From NCBI RefSeq assembly GCF_949987515.2, contig NC_082697.1, positions 20,715,730-20,779,729 of the forward strand: DNA of 64,000 bases, written 5' to 3'. Both the position numbers and the translations under genes were made by a program. This document shows, piece by piece, positions 35,641-46,712 of this stretch. The notes beneath the pieces were generated by a model, which worked only from the letters and a program-made list of their open reading frames with translations, was not told the DNA's origin and did not search any database. This DNA comes from Delphinus delphis. Taxonomy: Eukaryota > Chordata > Mammalia > Artiodactyla > Delphinidae. Numbering within the stretch: the stretch's first letter is position 1; the number at the start of each line of letters is the position of its first letter.

Positions 35641-36053
35641 TGATAATACTGTTCCAAGTTCATTAGCCCTCCTTGTACCCATATCCTTGGCCATGTGAAT
35701 TTGCAATCCTTCCCATGAACGAAGCAGAAAGTACTTTCCCACTCCTTGCTGGTCATTCAGGTGACAGCTTTGGCCAGTGGAACAGTAGATTCTGTGATGC
35801 ACACAGAGGTTTAAAATGCATGGTGTGGTAGGGTTTGCCCTCTCGTGCCCTCTTGCCATAAGGACTGGCTCCAGATAGCCTTCTAGTCCCAGGAGAATGA
35901 GAGAAATATGAAGCAGACCCAGACCCTGCCAACAGCCTAGATCAGCCAACTGACCCCCAGTTCACCCCCAAACAGAGTAAATAATTGTTTTAAGTCATGA
36001 GTTTTGGGGTTCTTATTATGTAGCATTACTGTGACAATAGCTGAATGATACAG
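35640..36053 (+). mobile_element. MLT1-like LTR
   Basis: 'cttggccatgtgaatttgc...cccatg', 'cttgccataaggactgg' and 'gttttaagtcatgagttttgggg...gctgaatgatacag' follow the MLT1 order. Confidence 0.65.
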
Positions 36054-36364
36054 TGACTGGGAAGTGCCCATAATTCTAGAATATTTAGTGAAAAAAGGCT
36101 ATACACACACATGAAAAACAAAAAGGAAGATGATACCCTGAAAGTTAATAGAGCTTATATCTGAATTGCATTTTTGTATTTTTGCTCTATTTCCCAAATG
36201 TCCTACAACGAGCAGGAATTGTTTTCACATGCAAAATTATATATATATATATATATGAAATATCGCAGCTAAGCATGTTTTGGTGGAACATTCCCCAGGC
36301 AGCTCCCTCGATGAGAAAGCTGGGACTTTAGTCTCAGGGTTTTTGATGCGCCGGGACCGCTGAC

Positions 36365-36469
36365 CTGTCGCCTTCCGTTTGCCGGCCTTGCTCTTTTTCG
36401 GGTCCAAGCCCAGGACGTCACAGAGCGTGGTCAGCTCGATAAGGGCTAAGGCAGGGACCTTCTGATATC
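36365..36469 (-). pseudogene. ARHGAP40: ARHGAP40 exon before the RhoGAP domain (itself intact)
   Basis: The exon reads YQKVPALALIELTTLCDVLG then LDPKKSKAGKRKATG, matching ARHGAP18 'HLALIELTALYDVLGIELK'. Acceptor is cttgtccttacag; donor ACAG|gtcagc is GT but weak. Phase in 1, phase out 1; the final G plus AA of the next exon gives Glu. No stop or shift inside. This is the best preserved exon and anchors the gene assignment. Confidence 0.85.
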
Positions 36470-36654
36470 CTGTAAGGACAAGTCTCCTACCCTAGTCAGG
36501 CCAAGTCTGCCCTTGGGGATCCTAAATTTCTAGGGAGAAAAGGAAAAACAATCGTTCAAGCCATGCACCAGTATGTGCGTTGAGGCTCCCCCATCCGCCC
36601 AGGCAACCAGGAAGAGGAAGCGCAGAGTGGAGAAGAGCAGGGGTTCAGGACTCC

Positions 36655-36810
36655 ATCCCAGGTTCAAGTTCAAGCTCTACCTCTGACTGATGGGGTCACA
36701 TTCTGAGCCTCTAATTCCCCGTTTGTCATCATAAAATTGTGCCTACCTTGTGAGGTTTTTGCGATGGTAAAATGGGCTAAGGGGTGTAAAGTGCTTCGGG
36801 TGCCAGAGGC
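36655..36810 (+). mobile_element. MIR SINE
   Basis: 'gttcaagctctacctctgactg...attctgagcctctaattccccgtttgtcatcataaaattgtgcctaccttgtgagg'. Confidence 0.7.
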
Positions 36811-37234
36811 CCCAGTGAGTGGACGATGCTTTTACTACCTGCATTCCAACAGGAGGGGCGGGAGGACAGTGGTCACCCCACAGGCCTCTTCTCATTGTGT
36901 CTATTCAGGTCCTTTGTTGCTCTCTCTCACCCAATCTGTCCCTACGCTTGGCCGTGTCACCCACAGCTCCAATGTTCCTCTTCCTCACTCTGCGTAACGA
37001 CAGAATATTAATTGAAAAAATAAATGATGTTAGACTGCGCCATCTAGAGGCAATAGTGGGGATCTGCAGGCATTCCTGCTATGGGAGGTGAAAATTGCTG
37101 AGAGGGGGGGGGACAGATTTCTTCAGTATTACCAGAAGACTTAAGCAGAATATTCCGCAGTGCCCCATTAGAGTGCTCTAGGAATGGAAAGGAATCATGC
37201 TGTGGTTGTCGGTAATAATGTTGTGGCTATAATA

Positions 37235-37600
37235 CAGCCTAGTGCTCGTTGTACGGGCTATGGAGTCACACTTTCTGGGCTCGGATTCCGACTTTACCTG
37301 TGAGTTTGGGTAATTTTACCCTTTTGTGTGTCAAGTTTCTCATCTGTAAAATGGGGCTAATATTAGCATCTACTTCACAAGGTTGTTGGGGATATTAAAT
37401 TAGATAAAGTGTATAAAACACAGTTCCTGAGGGAATTCCCTTGCGGTCCAGTGGTTGGGATTCTACGCTTTCGCTGCTGAGAGCCGGGGTTCAATCCCTG
37501 GTCGAGGAACTAAGGTCCCAAAAGCCACGTGGCCAAAAAACCACATCACCTGACATATACTGAGTACTCAGTCATTATAACTGTTACTATTTTTTAGTTT
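37235..37600 (+). mobile_element. MIR SINE split by a younger SINE
   Basis: 'tatggagtcacactttctgggctcggattccgac...aagtttctcatctgtaaaatggggctaat...ggttgttggggatattaaat', interrupted at 37431-37541, with an end near 'tgagtactcagtcattataactgttac'. Confidence 0.75.
37431..37541 (+). mobile_element. tRNA-derived SINE (short) inside a MIR
   Basis: gggaattcccttgcggtccagtggtt... ending in an A-rich tail. It splits a MIR whose halves lie at 37235-37430 and after 37545. Confidence 0.85.
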
Positions 37601-38109
37601 ATTTATAGATAATTACTGTCAACATAACAGAATGAAATTCAATCATGTATATAAAGTACTTGGTCTAATAACTGATCCACGGTAAAAGGTCAGCAATATG
37701 TGGTACCCTTTAGCATTAATTATTATCATCATTCATAGCTGCGTGGGGAAAATCAAATTACCAAGATGAGAAGATAAGATAATGTTGAACATTAATTATC
37801 TCCGATGCTTTAGGAATAGAAAGTCATTATTTAAAAATTTTATTTGATGAACAATGGTTACATAAGATATTAACACTGGGAGAAAGTAAGTGAAGAATAC
37901 ATGGGAACTCTGTACTATTTTTGCAACTTCTTGTGAGTCTAAGATTATTTCAAAACAAAAGGTTTAAAAGAAGATTCCATTCGAGGCAAGGACAGTGCTT
38001 TCACATTGGAGTGGGGTTCTTGCGGGGGAGGAGGACAAATTTCCTAAGCAAGAGGAGTAATGGTCAATCTGGAAGGCTGTGGGGCAGGCTGCTGGGGGCT
38101 CAGTTAGCT

Positions 38110-38285
38110 CCATCACCTCCCTCTGAGCTTCACTTCTCTTTTTTCTATCTATAAAGTGGGAGTACAATGACAGCACCCATCTCGTAGGGTGAGGTAAGGA
38201 AACAAGCCAGTGCATGTGAACAATGCCTCTGGAACAACTCCTGGGGCAGGGAAGCCCTCAGTAAAATGTTACCTAGGATTATCCA
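38110..38285 (+). mobile_element. MIR SINE
   Basis: 'cctctgagcttcacttctcttttttctatctataaagtggga...ctcgtagggtgaggtaaggaaacaagccagtgcatgtg'. Confidence 0.7.
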
Positions 38286-38754
38286 GCCACATCAAAATAT
38301 GATCAATGAAGAACCTCTTCCTTCAGCAGCACAAGGACATGGGAAAGACTCTTCCTGATGAGAGATCAGAAGTCTGGTTACCCTGGGGGGAGGGGGGATT
38401 AACTGGGAAAGGACATGCGGGAGACTTGGGGTGATGGGAGTGTTCTATATCTTGATCTGGTGGTAGTTGCATAGGTACACACATCAAGATGTACAAGGTA
38501 AATATTTGTGCACTTTACTGGGAGTCTGGGACTGTACTGGGACAATTGAACATTTGGAAAAGAAAAAAACTAAGAAGGTGGGTCTCTCACACCAGACACC
38601 AAAATTAATTTTAAAAACACAACTAGAAAAACACATGTAGGTGGATAGTTAGTTTGCTGGATGAGGGAGGACTTTCAATGCATAAAAGCAAAGAAGTAAA
38701 GGATAAATGAAAATAAAGAAGAGCATAAACGACTGTAGTTCCCTGCTCCCCAGT

Positions 38755-39200
38755 CCCTGCCATCTGTGACAACATGGATGGACCTTGAGGGTATTATGCT
38801 AAGTGAAATAATTCAGACAGAGACAAATACTGTATGATGGAATCTAAAACAGCTCACAGAAACAGAACTCACAGAAACAGAGAGTGGAACGGTGGTTGCT
38901 AGGGGTTGGTGGGGGCAATGGGGAGATGCTGGTCAAAGGGCAACTCCTAGTTGTACAACGTGTAAGTTCTGGGGATCTAATGATTAGCATGGCGACTACA
39001 GTTAAAATACTTATACATTGCTAAGAGAGTAGATCTTAAATGTTCTCACCACACACAAGTGCTAACTCTGTGAGGTGATAAAGATCTTAATAACCTTTTT
39101 GTGGTAATCACAAAATATATGTGTATCAAATCATCACATTGAATACCTTAAACTTACACAATGTTATACGTCAATTATATCTCAATAAAGCTGAGGAAAA
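38755..39200 (+). mobile_element. L1 3' fragment
   Basis: 'aacatggatggaccttgagggtattatgctaagtgaaata' and the following text to 'caattatatctcaataaagctg' are L1-like. Confidence 0.75.
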
Positions 39201-39554
39201 CACACGTAATGTAAAAGAACAAAAGTTAAAAGTAAGAAAGGGGGGCCAAATATTGGGTAAATGTTAACACAATGGCTGAATATCGATAGCACTTGCAGAT
39301 TGAGAAGCATTCCAAGGAGGGAAAAAGAGTAAATCCACAAAGAACCTATGACCGTGAGGAACCTTTATGCGCTTCATAGCACAGCAAGAAAAATAAAAAG
39401 AACGGCTAGAAATGTGACATTGACAGAAACACGTGGGCCTCATCATTTGCCATTTCCCCACGTGAACGTTGCTTTCCAGTTATGAGTTGGCAAGTTCTCC
39501 GGTTTCTCTTAGACCTCCGTGTCTTTGCATAATTTGTCCCCCCGGCCAGGGCTG

Positions 39555-39614
39555 GGGTTTCCCCAATCCTGGCCACCACCGTATCCCTTTTACATGAGAT
39601 CTGGCTCACTCTTA
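39555..39614 (-). pseudogene. ARHGAP40: Tentative upstream ARHGAP40 exon
   Basis: After acceptor-like gccttcagtgcag the frame reads RVSQISCKRDTVVARIGE, faintly like ARHGAP18 'FRLPKDKTGTTRIGDL', which precedes the ALIEL exon. Order and strand fit. There is no GT donor where one is needed. Low confidence. Confidence 0.25.
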
Positions 39615-40079
39615 CTGCACTGAAGGCAGTCTTACAATAAGAGCTTGGCGAGGCAAGGAAGGCGTATTGCAGGAGGCCGTCAGCATCTCGGGGCCAGACG
39701 AGGACAAAGGGACATCACAACTTCACGAGTGAGCAGAGCACAGATGCGGTGGGCCTTGTGGCTGCCTCCCCAGCAACCTTTCCACGCATCCCCCATTATA
39801 GCAGCTGTGACTACCCCCCCCCCTCGCGCAGCCTAGTCACAGACGCAGGTCCAGGTAAGCTTGAATTAAGAACTGTTGTGTGAGTGCCTGCCGATGAGTA
39901 CAGCGTTTTTTTAAGGGGATGAAAATGTTCTAAGATCGATTGTGATGAGGGTTACACAACTCTAGGAATAGACTGAAGATGGCTGGACTGTGTACTTTAT
40001 AATGGGTGAATTATATGATATGTGAATTATAGTTCAATAAAGCTATTGTTTAAAAAAAAAAAAAAAAACCGAAAAGAAA

Positions 40080-40600
40080 AGAACCATTGCTTGCATTCCT
40101 CCAGCCACAGGAATTGTTTCAAGAAGATACAGCTCAGGACTTTCGTTGGGAATTCTGAGATGTAGACAACTTGCTGAAGACATGTGCGAAAAATAAGTAG
40201 CCCCCAGGTGTTGGCAGTCACCCAGTGGGGATCCGGGCTTAGAACAAAGTGGATACCATGCACAGCAATAAAAAGAAATTTTAAAAGCGGGGCCTTAGAT
40301 AATATCTTGAGCAGTCGAATCATAAGTTCACCCACAGAGTGCATTTTATTTGAAATATCCTTACCTGGGGAGGTAGCTTGGTTTTTTAACCTATGCCCTT
40401 TTGACAGATGCTTGGATTGCCTCCATCGGGTCCAGATCATGAGTAAAAAGCATCCTCGTATTTATGACCTTGTACCTTTGCGCAGAGGTAGCAGTGGAAG
40501 GGAGTCGAAAGTGGAATTGCTGAATCAAAGGGTTTGCATAAAATTTTGACACTTCCTGCCAAATTGCCTCCCCCGCAGAATTGTTCTATTGGATTTTTCT
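40080..40600 (+). mobile_element. Old L1-like 3' sequence
   Basis: Ends with 'gaattgctgaatcaaagggtttgcataaaattttgac...ccaaattgcc', a known L1 3' motif. Open frames on either strand here are not genes. Confidence 0.5.
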
Positions 40601-41717
40601 CTGTTGTTGTCGTAGATGCTATAGCCTGGAACAGGGGGCCAATTTTGCTCCTGCTGTCTACCTGGCTTCTGCCTCGTGGGGTCCTGTGCCCTGGAGTCTC
40701 TGAGGCTGTATTTTGCCCTCAGCCTGACGCCCCACCCATGGATGTCCCCCCAACTTCTGGAGGTGTGATCCAGTACCTAGGACCAGCAGCACAGGTGTGT
40801 GACCTGGGTAATCCCACAGGATCCCAGGCTTAGGAGGAGCCCTTGCTGGGTTTAGTGCTCTGCTATCACCATCTTGAAATTCTTAATAATTTTTGAACAG
40901 GGGCCCCCATGCTCATTTTGCACGTGGCCTGTCCCGCCAGCACCTTACCCACAGGCCCTGGCTTGTGCCTTTCCCCCAAGTGTCCTGCCCACACGCTGAG
41001 CTCCACCCTCCCATCCTGAAACATCCTTGAAAGTGGTAAAGCAAAGCAATCTCAGGTCTGCCAGTGCCCGAAGGAAGAGGCAGGGCACCAGTTCTCCCTG
41101 GGCAACCTCTTGGCCAATTTTACCGAGCAGAAGCTTAACTGGAGACTGATTCCCAGTTAATTATAAAATTGGCCGTTTAGCTTGATTTATGCTTTTCGAG
41201 AAAACTGCCCGTCCAGGAAGCTCCTGTGTCGGTTTGGAAACCCCTGCTGGTGCACAGCATGATTTCTTCAGTTGCTTTGTGATTTGCTTGGAAATTACCA
41301 GCCTCTGGGTGTTTTCGTGACAATCTGAAAACTGCGGTGACTTAACCAAAACAAAAGTCATTACCTTTGCCCCCGTTTTGACAGCTAAGCAGGGAGAGGG
41401 GAGTGATCATTTCTTTGGGTGAACTTTTTGAGGAGGTCAGATGGGAAGCAGGAAGGGACAGAAATGAAATAAAAGCCTAACAGTTCCAATGGCGTCACTG
41501 TCCAAGGTCACATGACACAGTGCTGCAGTGAGTCCCCCATTTCACCAGAGAACAAGGGCACTCAGCACATCCACAAAATTTGTTCTGAGCATCACTAACA
41601 GCTGATTTTTTGTTTGTTCTGTTTTCAGTGTTTTATTGATGTACAGTATATGCAGAAAAGTGCACAGATCCTCCGTGTACAGCATGAATAACTGTTTCCC
41701 GTTGTCATTTTGTTTCC

Positions 41718-41930
41718 AGTGTTTCCTGAGCACTTACTACATGCCCAGCACCAGACACGCGCAGGCATCAGTTTAATATTCACAGGTGGGTGCTATTGTC
41801 CCCAGTTTACAGATGAGGAAACAGACCCAGGAGTAGATGACCGACCCATACATACCCAGCTGGCAAGCAGCAGAGCCAGGATTCGAACCCACGTTGCAAG
41901 CCCCAGCTCTAGTGCTCTCAACTGGTATGC
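41718..41930 (-). mobile_element. MIR SINE
   Basis: Antisense: 'tttacagatgaggaaacagacccagg...cagctggcaagcagcagagccaggattcgaaccc'. Confidence 0.8.
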
Positions 41931-42039
41931 GCTGTGGTTTCAGGAGGCCCTTAGGTATGAAGGAAGTGATCTGAACCCATTCTTTCCCCACCATAAACAC
42001 TAGCCTGTCCCTGCCTGAGTCACTTAATCAGGCTATTTT

Positions 42040-42190
42040 CTATGCTGTGTTGGCCAGTGCAGTAGCCACTAGCCACGTGTGGCTACTGAGCTCTTGAAAT
42101 GTGGTTGGTATGACTGAGAAAATGAATTTTTATTTAATCTTAACTAATTTAAATTTAAAACTGGATGCTTGAAAACTTGGATATGCGAAT
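42040..42190 (-). mobile_element. hAT-type fragment, related to the copy at 5118
   Basis: 'agtagccactagccacgtgtggctactgagctcttgaaatgtgg' then AT-rich text. Confidence 0.5.
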
Positions 42191-42299
42191 CTACTCTGCC
42201 AATTCTCAGTCTTTGCCAGAGAATTATTGAATTAGAAACTCTGGTCGGGGGCAGCAATCCGGTCCTCAGGTGGAAATGAGGAGAGCAACGGGGCTCCCT

Positions 42300-42640
42300 T
42301 GCTGCAGGCGTGTTCTGAGCTACAGCATTTTTTGGAGGACAATTCGGAAGGAACTATCAAGACTCTAAGTGTTCCTTTAAAACCTACAATTACCCTTCTA
42401 GGAATGAGTTTTACCCACACAAATCCCCAAAGATGTCCGTTACAGTATTGTTTAAAATGGTTAAAAATTGGAGCCAATCTATATGTCTAAATTAGCCAGG
42501 AACTAATTAATGAAAGGATACCCATAAAACTGGATTCTGGGAGACCATTAAAATGAATAAGTTAGATCCTTATGTTACTGACATGTAAAGATGTCCATAA
42601 CATTAATTAAGGGTTGAAAGGAAGCGTAAAGGCACAACCA
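42300..42640 (+). mobile_element. Old L1/HAL1-like fragment
   Basis: 'ttttggaggacaattcggaaggaactatcaag' and 'aggaatgagttttacccacacaaat...' match the L1 3' pattern, diverged. Confidence 0.6.
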
Positions 42641-42853
42641 CTACCATGGTTGTATTTGCGTAGAACTATATAGGTACAGCTTTATATATGCCACAACATT
42701 CTCCCAAGGTATATGTCCAAACCTTAACAGTAGTAGGTTCTGGGAAATAGGCGCATAAGCTTCTGTACTGTTTGAATTTCTATCAGAATCACATTGTTTG
42801 TAATATGCTGTAATCACAGTCGAGGAGAAATGACGTTTTAAAAATTCTGATCT

Positions 42854-42996
42854 GGGCAATTCCCTAGTGGTCCAGTGGTTAGGACTCCATGCTTCCACGC
42901 CGAGGGTCCAGGTTCAATTGCTGCTTGGGGAATTAAGATTCCACAAGCTGCACAGCACAGCCAAAAATAATAATAACAATAAAAATAAAAATTTTA
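42854..42996 (+). mobile_element. tRNA-derived SINE, first of a nested pair
   Basis: gggcaattccctagtggtccagtggtt head and (aat) tail. The left duplication arm aaaaattctg is just upstream; its partner lies after the second SINE. Confidence 0.85.
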
Positions 42997-43367
42997 GGGC
43001 TTCCCTGGTGGCACAGTGGTTAAGAATCCGCCTGCCAATGCAGGGGACATGGGTTTGAGCCCCGGTTCAGGAAGATCCCACATGCCGCGGAGCAGCTAAG
43101 CCCGTGCGCCATGACTAGTGAGCCTGCGCTCTAGAGCCCACGGGTCACAACGACTGAGCCTGAGAGCCACAACTACTGAAGCCCTCGCGCCTAGAGCCCG
43201 TGCTCCGCAACAAGAGAAGCCACCGCAATCAGAAGCCCGCGCACTGCAACGAAGGGTAGCCCCTGCTCACCACAGCTAGAGAAAGCCTGCACGCAGCAAC
43301 AAAGACCCAACGGCGCCAAAAAAATAAATAAATAAAATAAATGTAAAGACATTGTTTTAATAAATAA
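42997..43367 (+). mobile_element. CHR-type SINE inserted in the tail of another
   Basis: gggcttccctggtggcacagtggtt head directly follows the preceding SINE's A/T tail; full body and aaataaat tail. The aaaaattctg copy after it pairs with the one before 42854. Confidence 0.85.
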
Positions 43368-43661
43368 AAATTCTGGTTTTGCTGTGAGAGGCACACTGAG
43401 CAGGGGGAAGGGGGTGACAGTTCTCAGTCAAGATGACCACACTAACCCAGCTGAGACTCCACAGTTTGGGGTCCTGAATCCTGAGCCCCAAAGAAGCCCT
43501 GGAGTCCCTAATACTCTCTTCATCCAGAGGAAGGGGAAACGGCACATATTGGGGGTTACTCACATCTCAAAGTATCCAAAAATCAGTGACCCAGGGTAGT
43601 GTGTGGCCCAGGAAAGGCCTGGGTTTGGGGTCTCACGGACCAAGGTTTGAAACCCACTCCA

Positions 43662-43746
43662 GGGACTTCCCTGGTGGTCCAGTGGTTAAGACACCATGCT
43701 TCCATTGCAGGGGGCATGGACTCAACATGCAGTCAAAAGAAAAAAA
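43662..43746 (+). mobile_element. 3'-shortened SINE with perfect target duplication
   Basis: Only about 85 bp: head and first part, then an A-rich tail, flanked by perfect gaaacccactcca repeats. Confidence 0.85.
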
Positions 43747-43764
43747 GAAACCCACTCCACCCCT

Positions 43765-43890
43765 TGGCGGTAACCTTGGGCCATTTACTTGACCTCCCAG
43801 AGCGTCTGTTTCCTCATCTGTAGGATGAGAGGAATTCTTGCTTCACAAGTGTGTGGTGAGGATGAAGTGAGATGATGCACACCCCCAGCG
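43765..43890 (+). mobile_element. MIR SINE
   Basis: 'cttgggccatttacttgacctcccagagcgtctgtttcctcatctgtaggatgagagg'. Confidence 0.75.
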
Positions 43891-44724
43891 TGGGTACTCA
43901 ACTTGGTCCCCTGGCCCCTCGGGCTTGGCCCTGAGACACCAGTGGCCCAAACCTTCCCTCTCCTCTCCTGGGATTCCTGTACCTGCAGCCCAGGTCTGCC
44001 CAGCACCAGGCACAGCGCCCCAGCCGCCTGGCGATGAGGACCCGTGGGATCTGGGGACACGGTGAAGCCAGGGCCACCAGGGCCATCTGGGCAGCAGGGA
44101 GAAGGACACACACACACACACACCCCTCCTACCTTACCAGACGAAATGCCAGAAAGGGGGCCTCAATCCATTCCCTCAGAGGCCGGGGGTCTCAGCCTCC
44201 CACCCAAGCAGCGAGGGCATCTTTCCACAGACAACCCGTACACACACAGCCAACAATCCTCCAGAGCTGCTAGCCTTCCAGGGGCCCCAGGGAGCTGTCT
44301 GGCCCGCCTTCCGCTGCAGGCGCCGCTCCGGGAGCACGGCCGGACATTCTTCCTGCAGAGCCAGGCTGCGGCCACCCTCCCTCAAGGCCTGAGCTCGCCC
44401 CAGGAGGCTCCTCTGGCTCCTCCAGAATGGCTGGGGGCGGGTGGTGGACGGTCGGGGGGGGGGCTTGGTGGCTTTTCTGGGTCAGCAGGAAGCCGAACGA
44501 TGCCCCAGCAGCCCCCTACAGACAGCAAAGGGGCAGCGGCACTAAACGGTACATGGCATTGCACGGAGCAGGGCAGTTGGAGAAAATGTCAGACAAAGCC
44601 AGCGGGGGGGAGCTTCAGCCAAAGGGGAGTTTTTGTTATTAAAAGTGTTTATTCGATGCCAGGAAAGCCCCCAGAAAGCACAGCACTGACAGAAGCTCGT
44701 GACAAAGTGTGTGGGGAGAAAGGG

Positions 44725-44726
<2 letters not shown>

Positions 44727-44804
<78 letters not shown>
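44727..44804 (+). repeat. (GT)n-(GA)n-(CA)n inverted dinucleotide repeat
   Basis: About 35 bp of gt, ten of ga, then about 32 bp of ca on the same strand, so the outer blocks are complementary and can fold back. Confidence 0.95.
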
Positions 44805-44807
<3 letters not shown>

Positions 44808-45204
44808 ACAGAGAGAGAGGGAGAAAGATAGGGGTGGTGGGGAGAGACTTGCTCCGATTTGTGTTTTGGATGGATTGCTCTAATAGGGCAGAAAAAAGCA
44901 GAGCCAGAGAGAACGAAGTCCAGGAGACTAGCTAATAATTCAGGCGCTAATAATTCAGACTCATTCTCTTGCCTTTGTTTAGAAGTCTTACGGTGGCTGG
45001 TGGGATGTGGGGTGAGAGAGAAAGAGGGGACACAAAGATGACACCCAGGTGATCCCTGAGAGGGCCTGTCCCCTTCTCCAGCCCATCAACCCTGCTGCTT
45101 GCCCGTAGCCAGCGGGGGTAAAGGGACAGGGGGTTTCTTGAAAGGTCAGAACTTTGTGTCTCCTCCATATTCTCCTCCAACACCCCAACCTGGAGAAGAA
45201 CTGG

Positions 45205-45382
45205 CACAGTGGAACAGGGACCAGGCGCTAGAGTCAGGGTCCAGGTTCAAATCCCAATCTTACCCGTGTGACTCTGAGCAAGTTGCTTGACCACTCTGAG
45301 CCTCAGTTTCCCCATCTGTAAACCAGGAATAACCAAAGACCCTACCTCACAGAATGCTTGTGAGCATTAAAAACCATCATGT
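45205..45382 (+). mobile_element. MIR SINE (tail continues after a younger SINE)
   Basis: 'caggttcaaatcccaatcttacccgtgtgactctgagcaagttgcttgaccactctgagcctcagtttccccatctgtaaa'; remnant tail 'gcacacagtaagcacccactaaagg' at about 45760-45790. Confidence 0.85.
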
Positions 45383-45717
45383 GGGACTTCCCTGGTGGTG
45401 CATTGGTTAAGAATCCGCCTGCCAATGCAGGGGACATGGGTTCGAGCCCTGGTCCGGGAAGAGCCCACATGCTGCGGAGCAACCAAGCCCGTGAGCCACA
45501 ACTACTGAGCCTGCGCTCTAGAGCCCGCAAGCCACAACTAATGAACCCATGTGCCACAACTACTGAAGCCCGCGTGCCTAGAGCCTGTGTTCCACAACAA
45601 GAGAAGCCACCGCAATGAGAAGCCTGTGCACCGCAACGAGGTGTAGCCCACGCTCGCCGCAACTAGAGACAGCCCGTGTGGAGCAATGAAGACCCAACGT
45701 GGCAAAAAAAAAAAAGA
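45383..45717 (+). mobile_element. CHR-type SINE, full length
   Basis: gggacttccctggtggtgcattggtt head, full body and A run; duplication aaaaccatcatgtg / aaaacaatcatgtg. Inserted in a MIR. Confidence 0.9.
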
Positions 45718-45891
45718 AAAAACAATCATGTGTATAAAAAATGCATAGTGAATGCACCTAGCACACAGTAAGCACCCACTAAAGGTGAGCTCTTCCTATT
45801 GTAACTAGGCAAATGGCAGATAATGTACATAGTTATAAAATTAATATTTGTTATTAAAATCAACCTGAAGACTAATCAAGGAGTCAGTTTG

Positions 45892-46011
45892 AGGGAATTC
45901 CCTGGTGGTCCAGCGGTTAGGACTCGGCACTTTCACTGCCGGGGACCCAGGGTTCAATCCCTGGTCAGGGAACTAAGATCCTGCAAGTTGCGTGGCATGG
46001 CCAAAAAAAAA
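45892..46011 (+). mobile_element. tRNA-derived SINE (short)
   Basis: gggaattccctggtggtccagcggtt, 'ggttcaatccctggtcagg' and A run. Confidence 0.87.
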
Positions 46012-46712
46012 GGATGAGTGATTTTGAGCTTGATTTCACATACAGTGAGTTTGAATTAGAAAACAGAAGTTCAGAGCAAGATCCCCCAGCCCTTTGAACA
46101 GGTGGGAAAGAGATTCCCAAAGGTCAGGATGGCTCAAGGTGGTACCAGGGCTGGGCCCGGGCTGCACAGCTTGTCAAGTGAGTGGACTTGGTCAGGCCCA
46201 GCAGGTTTCTCTGGGGCCTGCCCTCACGGGCCTCTGAGTTCAGTCGGCAGCTTCTCCCCAAGGGCCAGCTTATACTGTCTTCACAGGCTCAGGCTCCTCC
46301 CTGGGGGGACTGGGAGGTGGTCTGTAACGGAGAAGAGCCGGGTCTCTGGAGGCGTTCGTGTGTCCATCAGTGGAGGAGACGAGTCGGGGGTCCCTGGGGA
46401 GCAGCTCACTCACCAAAGTCCTCTCCCCTCCCTGGCAAGTCTCCCATCCACCTCGGCCGCTGCTGCAGCCCCGCTGACTCTGGGAAAACCAGGCTGGGAA
46501 GCAGTGGAACATTGGATCTAGGGTGACAATGAGATGAAAGAGTAAGAGGGAGACAGAACCACGATGGGGCAGGAAGGGCTCTATATCAGAGTCCGAATAT
46601 CTCCTTTTCTTACCCCATTAATTGTACACAAACAGTACGGGCTATGTGATTTGTGGGGCCCATTAAAAAAATGAACAATGTGGGTCCCCTTGTTCAAAAA
46701 CTAAGAATTTCA

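Larger units (their letters stand above)
24902..36469 (-). pseudogene. ARHGAP40: ARHGAP40 remnant (Rho GTPase-activating protein), decayed
   Basis: Exon pieces of an ARHGAP18/28-type RhoGAP lie in order on the minus strand: 36365-36469, 34754-34845, 34029-34148, 33584-33701, 31707-31788, 29698-29790, 27733-27912, 25810-25865 and 24902-24995. Phases agree wherever both partners are clear. Position next to ADIG identifies ARHGAP40, since ARHGAP18 and ARHGAP28 map elsewhere. The family inactivates Rho GTPases. Here the frame is broken: donors GG, GC and GA instead of GT, two 1-nt shifts, stops TAA and TGA, and a terminal shift. The family's RELP-type Lys/Arg motif is also replaced. Introns show this is a unitary, not processed, pseudogene. 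N-terminal exons were not found. Confidence 0.85.

Noticed and set aside
40690..40800. Minus-strand 'WGDIHGWGVR' as a decayed RDVRDIFG exon
   Set aside because: A stop closely upstream and no acceptor; the match is at chance level.
43898..44119. Exon-like minus-strand stretch starting MALVALASPC with acceptor and gtacag donor
   Set aside because: Good splice-like edges but no family similarity in any frame; cannot be tied to ARHGAP40.
44044..44883. 279-codon plus-strand frame
   Set aside because: It passes through the GT/GA/CA repeat and its peptide includes long Cys-Val and His-Thr runs from it.
45040..45180. Minus-strand 'PLRDHLGVIFVSP' as the family's RDVRDIFG exon
   Set aside because: Only scattered identities, and no splice sites in the right places.
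46400..46480. Possible exon with 'GAAAAAEVDG' and a gtgagt donor on the minus strand
   Set aside because: The resemblance to the family's TQAAAVQKR motif is too short, flanking residues disagree and the frame is not supported by a neighbour.
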